A stretch of DNA of 33,828 bases, taken from IMG/VR virus record IMGVR_UViG_3300019754_000013, positions 1 to 33,828 of that record; one strand, written 5' to 3'. The notes under the pieces are model-generated. The model worked only from the letters and a program-made list of their open reading frames with translations, had not been told where the DNA came from and searched no databases. Position numbers and translations under genes: made by a program. Positions 27,573 to 33,828 of the stretch are shown here, piece after piece. The first letter of the stretch is position 1; every line of letters starts with the position of its first letter. The stretch is from a virus.

Positions 27573-30500
27573 CTATGATTCAAATTCTGATTCTCTTAAC
27601 TCCGCAGTTCTTGCAGCGTCCTTGATGTCATCTTGTACTATATAAACACGTTGAGAGTTTATTGCTCTAGCTATAGATTGAGATAATTTTTCATAATCTA
27701 TCTGAGAACCCCCACCTTTCGCAATTTCAAAAAGTTCCTTTTGCTGAGATTGCGTGAGTATCATCTCTTTACTATTCGCCAAAATATTGATATTATCCCC
27801 TGTATAAGAGTTCCCGTCTACAATTCCACCCGTTTCAAATTTTTGTACACCTTTTTTAGTTTTGCTTTTCTTGTCTTTTCCTGCCGAATTAATCGTAGCC
27901 AGCTGAGTACCAAGAGTTACACCAATCATTGCAGTTTGGGCAACCGCCTGGATAGTTCCGAACAACCCCATTTTTGCGTAACCTGCCCAAGTACCCATAA
28001 CAGCACTAGCGGCATCTAATACAGCACCTGTATAAGCTAGCGCCCTTCCATCCTCCGCAAAGGCAGATGCTTGTGTAGCCAGCGCCCCGAATGCGCTGAA
28101 TGTACGACTTGCGTTTTGCATCTTGACATCTGTAACAGCGTTATCTATAGCTTTTTTACGCTCTGCTGAATTTTCTTCTAACAGAAGGACAGCGTTGTTT
28201 AATTGCTTCTCAGTGATGTACTTTTTATCGTAATCATCCTTTAATCTCTTTTTTTGTTCTTCAAGCCTTAAATCCTCCTTAGCTTTTTCCGCCTCCGCTT
28301 TTTCATTACTTACTCCATCTTCGAGTTCTTTTTGCTCAATAGAAGCTTCATTTATAATGTCGTAATATCTTTGTATAGCTGATGCTTTTCGCTCCGCCTC
28401 CTGTTTATCATTTGCTTTGTCTATCGCCTCCTGTTTATCAGCCCACTTCTTTTTTATAGCCGCAATTCTTTCTTCTGACTTTTCCTGCAAGGCTACTTTT
28501 AATTCTAGCTTTGTCTCTTCATCTGTTTTTAATTGCTCAATTTCTTCAAGCGCTGCCTTTTTTCTGTCCTCTTCTGCTTCTAATTCTACCTCTAAGTTTG
28601 TTTTCTTCTGATATGATTTATTCCAATTTGCAAACTTTTTTCGTAGCGCCTTTATAGCTCTTATTATAGACTTCTCAGATTCCTCTTCATCTCCGCCTCC
28701 GTTTCCTTTCTTTTTTTTGATTGGGACAGCAACTGCGGGTCTAGTTTCAACAAGTGAAGATACTTTTATTTTGCTAGCAAGGATGTCGTTTGCTTTGTTA
28801 ATCTCTTTTATCTCGTCGCTAGCCGATTTTATGTTATCTTTATACTCAATTATTTTTTTATTTAAAGAATCGGCTATCTTTGTAAAAGAAGCACTTGCGT
28901 ACCCTGAGCCTATGACGTTCTCCTTCATAGCCTTGGCTCTATTTTTTCTGTTTTTCGCCAAACTGTCCTCTGTTGAATCAATGCTGGAGTTAAGATTATC
29001 TATATTTGATTCTAGCTCAACTATTTGCTTTTGATTTTCCGTTATTGCGTCTTTATATGCCTCCGTCTTGGCGACCTCTAAAATTCTTAGCCTAAGCTGC
29101 TTATAAGCCTCCGCAGCCTTCCCAACCGCAATTTCTTCTGCTGTTATATTTTTAAATACGTCTGGATGTTGCTTTATTAACTCATTAGCCGCCAGCAATC
29201 TATCTTTCATTGATAGATTTACGTTTGTCGATGCAGTGTATAATAAGTCTAATTTCGATGTTTGGCTTTTCGCATTTTTCAAACCCTTTTGAGTTGCGTC
29301 GTTTATTTTGTTTTGCACTTTTTCTGCTTTTTCAGCGCTAGAGCTAAACAAGTAATAAGCACTTGCCGCAGCCGTTAATAAAGTAACTAACCACCCGACC
29401 CAATTATTTTTTAATGCCGTATTAAAAGAACGAACCGCATTTGTTGCAATATTTGTCGCTACTGTAGTTATTCCTTGCATTCTTGTTAATCGAATCAACC
29501 CACTTATGTGAAGTTTTGTTGCAACCGTGGAAAGAATCATAGTTGTTTTATACGCAACCCATGCTGCAGTTGCTACGATTACAACTTTAGTTATAGCTTT
29601 TATTGATTCCGTATTTTTCCCCAACCATGTAACGAAAATTCTAGTATAATCAACGATTGATCGCATTATATTTCCCCCGTCTGACATTTTCAAGATAAAA
29701 CCTTGCCAGGCTGAGCCTAATAATTTTAAAGCCCCTGCCACGTTATCCCTTTGAATGTCAGCCATCGCCTGAGCCGCACCGCTTGCGTTTTCGTAAGATG
29801 TAGTTAAATCGTTTACCTTATCCTTATTATCTACAAGCACAATTAATGATGCCTTTGCCCGCTCCCCGACCAAGCTGCTGGCTTTTGCAAGTGTTAAATT
29901 CGACTTTCCTAAATCACCTAAAAATTGCTCTAGTGGCTTACCACTTTTTTCAACTTCTGAGAATATTCTTTTCAAAGACGTACCTGCCATACTCCCGTGT
30001 ATTCCTGCGTCAGCCATTGCTGACATAGCCGCTGTAGTCTGTTCTAGTGAAATATTAGCAGCTTTGGCAATAGGTGCAACGTATTTCATTGTTTCGCCAA
30101 ATCGCTCTAGATTAAGCGCTGAACTAGTGAATGATTTAGCCATTACATCGACAACATCCTTCGTCTTGCTTGCGTCCATCCCGAACGCTCGTACTGTCGC
30201 TCCTGCTATCTCTGCGGCTGTAGCTACATCCTCTTTAGTCGCTTCTGACAGTAGAATAGTCGCTTCTGTGGCATCTAATATTTCCTGCGTTGTGAACCCT
30301 AATTTTGCGTATTCAGTTTGCAGCGCACCGACTTCTGTAGCCGTTGCGGTTGTCGCCTCTCCAAGACGCATAGCGTCATCTTTCAGCAATTTAAATTGTT
30401 CATCCGTAGCTCCTGATATTGCGTGAAGTGATGACATTTGAGCCTCGAATTCTATCATCGTAGTAGTTGAAGACGAAAATACACGTCTTGCCGCTGACAA

Positions 30501-31232
30501 GCCTAAATATGTAGACGCTAGCATTTTAAGCTGAGATACCCCGTTTTTTGTAGCGTTGTTATTTTTTTGTTGCGAAACCGTTAGGCTGTCTAGTCGCTTT
30601 TGGGTATATTTTATTTGATTTGAAATTTTCTTGTAAGCTTCTGAACTTTTTCCTTGATTTTTAGCGATAGCAGACTGTCTATTGTATAGATAATTAAGCG
30701 TTTTGTTTAATTTTTTTGTAGCTATCTCATAATCTCCCACACTTAACGTATGCTTCCCTGTAGCCTTCTGCAATCTATTCATCTCTGAATATATATCAGC
30801 TGTTTTCTTTTCAAGGGCTCTACCCTCTGTTGTGTTTTTTCGCATCTCTGAACTCATACCGTTCAGCTTAATTTTATTTAGAGTGTATTCAGCTGATAAG
30901 CGATTGTAAGACCCAACTAGGCTTTCGTTCATCTTAACAGTTGCTTTAGCGAAGAGATTAGCAACCCGTCTTACCTCCTTTTCTTTAGCTAGCTCATAGG
31001 CTGTTTTTTCAATTTCTTTATTTTGCTCCTTTTTCGCCTTGATATTCTCTTTTGTGATTTCGCTGTCTTTTTTTACAGCAGTATCAAGCTCCTTCATTTT
31101 TGAAACAAAAGAACCTATATTACTATTTTTAATTAATTTATTTAAGTCTTTAAAAAACTTAAGTGCCATATCACGACCTTTTATCGTGATATCAATTAAT
31201 ACTTTTGCGCTGTTTTTTTGCTTGTTTGCCAT
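27573..31232 (-). CDS. Tail tape measure protein (TP901-type)
   Basis: A 1219-aa protein and the largest gene here. Residues about 258-425 are the TP901-type tape measure core: EFEAQMSSLHAISGATDEQF, TEVGALQTEYAKLGFTTQEI, DVVDVMAKSFTSSALNLERF, and AIAKAANISLEQTTAAMSAM-like KAANISLEQTTAAMSAMADA. A hydrophobic stretch at about 540-640 has several possible membrane segments, as expected for a protein released into the envelope at infection. From about 840 to 1060 it is coiled coil. At about 0.15 nm per residue it implies a tail of about 180 nm. The gene follows a probable tail chaperone, 4 bases away. Confidence 0.92.
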   Translation of the reverse strand: MANKQKNSAKVLIDITIKGRDMALKFFKDLNKLIKNSNIGSFVSKMKELDTAVKKDSEITKENIKAKKEQNKEIEKTAYELAKEKEVRRVANLFAKATVKMNESLVGSYNRLSAEYTLNKIKLNGMSSEMRKNTTEGRALEKKTADIYSEMNRLQKATGKHTLSVGDYEIATKKLNKTLNYLYNRQSAIAKNQGKSSEAYKKISNQIKYTQKRLDSLTVSQQKNNNATKNGVSQLKMLASTYLGLSAARRVFSSSTTTMIEFEAQMSSLHAISGATDEQFKLLKDDAMRLGEATTATATEVGALQTEYAKLGFTTQEILDATEATILLSEATKEDVATAAEIAGATVRAFGMDASKTKDVVDVMAKSFTSSALNLERFGETMKYVAPIAKAANISLEQTTAAMSAMADAGIHGSMAGTSLKRIFSEVEKSGKPLEQFLGDLGKSNLTLAKASSLVGERAKASLIVLVDNKDKVNDLTTSYENASGAAQAMADIQRDNVAGALKLLGSAWQGFILKMSDGGNIMRSIVDYTRIFVTWLGKNTESIKAITKVVIVATAAWVAYKTTMILSTVATKLHISGLIRLTRMQGITTVATNIATNAVRSFNTALKNNWVGWLVTLLTAAASAYYLFSSSAEKAEKVQNKINDATQKGLKNAKSQTSKLDLLYTASTNVNLSMKDRLLAANELIKQHPDVFKNITAEEIAVGKAAEAYKQLRLRILEVAKTEAYKDAITENQKQIVELESNIDNLNSSIDSTEDSLAKNRKNRAKAMKENVIGSGYASASFTKIADSLNKKIIEYKDNIKSASDEIKEINKANDILASKIKVSSLVETRPAVAVPIKKKKGNGGGDEEESEKSIIRAIKALRKKFANWNKSYQKKTNLEVELEAEEDRKKAALEEIEQLKTDEETKLELKVALQEKSEERIAAIKKKWADKQEAIDKANDKQEAERKASAIQRYYDIINEASIEQKELEDGVSNEKAEAEKAKEDLRLEEQKKRLKDDYDKKYITEKQLNNAVLLLEENSAERKKAIDNAVTDVKMQNASRTFSAFGALATQASAFAEDGRALAYTGAVLDAASAVMGTWAGYAKMGLFGTIQAVAQTAMIGVTLGTQLATINSAGKDKKSKTKKGVQKFETGGIVDGNSYTGDNINILANSKEMILTQSQQKELFEIAKGGGSQIDYEKLSQSIARAINSQRVYIVQDDIKDAARTAELRESEFES

Positions 31233-31236
31233 CTAT

Positions 31237-32076
31237 TTACTGTTTTTGTTGTTCTTCTCTCCTCTTCTGAATCATATAAGATACATATACCATAAATTCA
31301 TCAATAGGTTTTTTGCTCCATAAATCTATATCCGCCTTAGAGCTGCATACGCTGTTTATCACGTCGTACCAACCCCAGCGTGATGCCATTGATTTACGCT
31401 TATTAAACACTAATTTTTGATCATTTTCAGTAGCCCCGTTACCACCCTGCTCCCCATTTTCGAAAATAATAGGGTATTTCTCTGATAGCTCCATCCTCCA
31501 AGATACGACATACTGATAAATAGATAACAAGTAATCGCAGCCCATGTTTTTAAATTCGTCCTCTTTACTTTCCTCTTTACTTAACTTGTAATTTTTGATG
31601 AGCAAAATAGATTTAAATCCAAGCCCAATTTTTGCAGATTTCAACCTATACATCAATCTTTTTGGTGTTTTCCTATATAATAATACCATCAACATCGGGG
31701 CGACATCTAACGGATTGTTAGAGCTTCTAAAACAGTAATCCATATATATAAAATCCTCTACTGTTAAGTCTTTAAACATCCTTAAGCCGTAATATTTTTT
31801 GCCTTTTTTTATAATTCTAAAAACGGGAAGCAAGACACGATTAAACGCTTTTTTTATCCCACAAAACAGCACATTAATATCTTTTTCTGATAGTGTGTTT
31901 AAATCCTCAGAGGTGCATCCTGATGCGAGTTGAAGAACTTGTTTTTCTTTTACCGAATCAGGGATTTCAGAGCTTAATAAGCTGTGTATTTTTTTTCCTA
32001 AATCTACAGGTAAATCTATCAATGTAGTAGGTATTTTGTAGATATTATTCCCTATTTTAATTTCGTATTCATTCAT
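31237..32076 (-). CDS. Tail assembly chaperone candidate
   Basis: A 279-aa protein located between the large terminase and the tape measure gene. A C-terminal WGWYDVINSVCSSKADIDLW and YVSYMIQKRREEQQKQ resembles the tail assembly chaperones that sit before tape measure genes in Bacteroidota phages. The N-terminus (EYEIKIGNNIYKIPTTLIDL) is beta; the rest is helical and basic. No slippery sequence for a G-T type frameshift is obvious at its end, where it stops 4 bases before the tape measure ATG. Confidence 0.6.
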   Translation of the reverse strand: MNEYEIKIGNNIYKIPTTLIDLPVDLGKKIHSLLSSEIPDSVKEKQVLQLASGCTSEDLNTLSEKDINVLFCGIKKAFNRVLLPVFRIIKKGKKYYGLRMFKDLTVEDFIYMDYCFRSSNNPLDVAPMLMVLLYRKTPKRLMYRLKSAKIGLGFKSILLIKNYKLSKEESKEDEFKNMGCDYLLSIYQYVVSWRMELSEKYPIIFENGEQGGNGATENDQKLVFNKRKSMASRWGWYDVINSVCSSKADIDLWSKKPIDEFMVYVSYMIQKRREEQQKQ

Positions 32077-32090
32077 TTTTATTATTTTTT

Positions 32091-33392
32091 TTATACTGCA
32101 TAATCATAACCATCGTAATCATCGCAAGGAATTTCTACCATAGAAGTATCGTCATCTCCTTGCAAGTCAATTCTTGCTTTATTCGCCATCATTAACGAGT
32201 CGGGATAATCATCATGCCCGCCCACAGGGTGGGTATATCTTATCTTATTTGTCGCCGTTCTCACACCTAGATATTGGCACATTTGATCGTCTAATTCGGG
32301 ACATAAATCGGGGTGAGGTAGTGTTACATCCCTCTTTCCTATAGCTTTTAATAACTCTGTTACTAATTCTTGTTTACTGTCGTTTGTCGTTATCCACCTA
32401 TCTACATTTATTCCCAACTCTTCGAGAGTGTCGCACAGTCCTGCGCCTAATCCGTTAATCTCAATATACCCTCTTATGTTACCGAATTGCTTAATTATAG
32501 GAGATAATTCCCGAGCTTGCGCAGGTGTGGAAAGCTCTTTAGTTTCGTATATTAATACGGTAACACCATCTTTGTTTAGAACTGTTAAAACTGTTTTATC
32601 CGAACCAGCTCCCGAACAATCAAGTCCATAAAAAAACTTTTCGTTAGGGTCGTAATATTTGGGGAATTCTTTAAGCGTCTGAACAGCTGATATGTCGCCA
32701 AAAACGGAGCTTATTCCTTCCGCAAATTTTGCCAGGTATTCTTGTGCAAAAAGTTCGGGGGGCATCGATATTTTAGCCCTCTCTATCTCTCTTAAATCAT
32801 AAAATTTATTATCGTGATAAGACATTGATAAACATTGCACAAAGGGGTCTTCCGATAAACCCTCTTTCCACATTTTATAATACCAATTTTTGCCCCTTGG
32901 GGTGCTACATACTAATACTTTAGCGTTTTTTTTCGCCGAAAAGATAGGACGGATTAGGCTAAATTGTAAATCAGTATACAATGCTGCTTCGTCGAGCACT
33001 CCAAAATCCCCCGAATTACCCACTATCGAATCGCAGCCACCTGCTGAATAAAAGTTTAATCTTGTACCATTTTCAAACAAAATAAACCTACTTCCATTCG
33101 AGTTGTTAGTACTTCGTATAATATCAGAAGGAAGGAATTTTAAAAAATCAAGGAAAACTTTACGACACTGCGCTCCTGTAGCTAGGATTATATACCCGTC
33201 TTGATCGCTTTTTTCAAAAGAAAATGCAAGTGCTACACGCTCAGCCGTATAAGTCTTTCCCGACTGTCTACTAGCCTTTAGAATCCAATATTTAGTAACA
33301 GAAGCTGGAGTTGACAAGATGTTGTCAATTATACCCCACTGCTTCGGCTGCAAGTCATTAAGCTGTATCTCATATTCTACTTCTTGAATCAT
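32091..33392 (-). CDS. terL: Terminase large subunit
   Basis: A 433-aa packaging motor protein. The Walker A motif is ASRQSGKT (40-47), Walker B is FGVLDEAAL (130-138, D134/E135), and the coupling motif is VCSTPRGKNW (161-170). The RNase H-like nuclease shows FYGLDCSGAGSDKTVLTV (about 254-271, D258 the first acidic residue), YIEINGLGAG (309-318, E311) and HDDYPDSLMMA near the C-terminus. It pumps DNA into the prohead and cuts concatemers. It overlaps the small terminase gene by 4 bases. Confidence 0.95.
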   Translation of the reverse strand: MIQEVEYEIQLNDLQPKQWGIIDNILSTPASVTKYWILKASRQSGKTYTAERVALAFSFEKSDQDGYIILATGAQCRKVFLDFLKFLPSDIIRSTNNSNGSRFILFENGTRLNFYSAGGCDSIVGNSGDFGVLDEAALYTDLQFSLIRPIFSAKKNAKVLVCSTPRGKNWYYKMWKEGLSEDPFVQCLSMSYHDNKFYDLREIERAKISMPPELFAQEYLAKFAEGISSVFGDISAVQTLKEFPKYYDPNEKFFYGLDCSGAGSDKTVLTVLNKDGVTVLIYETKELSTPAQARELSPIIKQFGNIRGYIEINGLGAGLCDTLEELGINVDRWITTNDSKQELVTELLKAIGKRDVTLPHPDLCPELDDQMCQYLGVRTATNKIRYTHPVGGHDDYPDSLMMANKARIDLQGDDDTSMVEIPCDDYDGYDYAV

Positions 33393-33784
33393 TCCGTAGG
33401 CTTTTCCCCTAATTTTACGACTACTTTTTTCTGTATCTCAATATTGGTGTTTTCAACCTTGTCAGTTTCCCCCATTTGTTTGAATCTCCAAATCACAGGA
33501 GCAGCTTTATAGCGACCTACAATTGCACCTTTATGCAACTTATTAATAATCATATCGTTGATGTCATCCCTAAAATCCTGCAATTCGGGGAATCTTTCAA
33601 GGAGGTGTTTAATTGTTGACTTATACACGCCGACACTACGCCATACATCCGTTAGACTTGCTATTTTCAAATCCTCATTTTCTGTGTTCCTTAACGCCCT
33701 CTCAAACATATCAGTAGCACTCTGTAACGTCCAAGTTGCAGCTACTATATTTCCTTTTTTGAATGAAGTACTATTTTTGCTCAT
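33389..33784 (-). CDS. terS: Terminase small subunit, crosses the circular join
   Basis: A 131-aa protein next to the large subunit with the usual layout: an N-terminal helical part including TSFKKGNIVAATWTLQSATD, an HTH-like segment (LTDVWRSVGVYKSTIKHLLE, 44-63), a helical oligomerisation part, and a C-terminal beta strand (IQKKVVVKLGEKPTE). It recognises the packaging site. Its start is inside the right terminal repeat, and in the circle the ATG overlaps the stop of the sigma-like gene (ATGA). Identification is by position and fold pattern. Confidence 0.75.
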   Translation of the reverse strand: MSKNSTSFKKGNIVAATWTLQSATDMFERALRNTENEDLKIASLTDVWRSVGVYKSTIKHLLERFPELQDFRDDINDMIINKLHKGAIVGRYKAAPVIWRFKQMGETDKVENTNIEIQKKVVVKLGEKPTE

Positions 33785-33828
33785 TTTCTTTTTAATAATA
33801 ACACATTATTTGCGCATTGCTTCAACTC
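33706..33828. repeat. Right copy of 123-bp terminal direct repeat
   Basis: Exact copy of bases 1-123. It covers the 5' end of the small terminase gene and the last codons of the sigma-like gene. Removing one copy gives a 33,705-bp circle. Confidence 0.95.

Noticed and set aside
30064-30426. 120-codon + strand frame inside the tape measure gene
   Set aside because: It mirrors the Ala/Thr-rich coiled region of the tape measure protein and has no own signals.
31225-31260. Programmed frameshift linking the tail chaperone to a longer form
   Set aside because: No slippery heptamer with an overlapping frame is present at the end of the gene; the tape measure gene starts separately.

Overview
The window looks like a complete double-stranded DNA tailed phage genome of a Bacteroidota host, probably a gut Bacteroidales, written as an opened circle. 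The first 123 bases recur exactly as the last 123 (unique length 33,705), and the small terminase gene reads across the join. The host is inferred from the promoters: eight sites match TTTG-N19-TAnnTTTG, the Bacteroidota -33/-7 signature, with a spacer of exactly 19 in every case. A terminase pair, tape measure protein, portal, capsid and many tail proteins, with no sheath recognised, suggest siphovirus morphology. No integrase, CI-like repressor, excisionase or tRNA was found, so a strictly lytic (or non-integrating) lifestyle is the simplest reading.

The genome consists of two divergent arms that start in a control region at about 649-1098 and converge on a bidirectional terminator at 12794-12824. 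The control region holds the divergent early and late promoters, two tandem arrays of a 10-11 bp TTGTGCATTGC-like repeat and a very A+T-rich stretch, which together resemble an origin or a genetic switch. The early (+) arm runs from 1.1 to 12.8 kb. It begins with a very acidic small protein, a pentapeptide-repeat protein and an unknown. A recombination operon (2.6-6.2 kb) follows with an ERF annealase, a PD-(D/E)XK nuclease, NinB-like and NinG-like proteins and a DUF4406 protein. A replication operon (6.2-9.0 kb) has DUF4373 and DUF6633-like proteins and a KilAC-domain protein. A lipoprotein unit and a run of small accessory genes complete the arm. Each unit has its own promoter, and several end in terminators.

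The late (-) arm starts with a sigma-factor-like gene at 76-648, passes through the join and descends from 33.8 to 12.8 kb. Its order is TerS, TerL, a probable tail chaperone, tape measure protein, XkdF-like protease, scaffold, major capsid protein, a probable tail tube protein, [a + strand insert], portal, a connector fused to a fibre, small tail genes, tail completion proteins, distal tail proteins, receptor-binding-like proteins and a lysis cassette (holin-like protein, u-spanin, M15 endolysin, one-TM protein). The tape measure gene lies before the head genes, which is not the usual order. A three-gene + strand insert (24.1-24.93 kb) with an early-type promoter and a bidirectional terminator interrupts this arm.

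The most notable points are the neck connector fused to a fibre/lectin-like protein, the insert inside the late operon, a recurrent hairpin placed 13-16 nt before start codons, the leader before the recombination operon, the iteron-like control region, and the shared promoter block TAGTTCAAA. Functions are read from protein motifs and gene order; no database search was possible.
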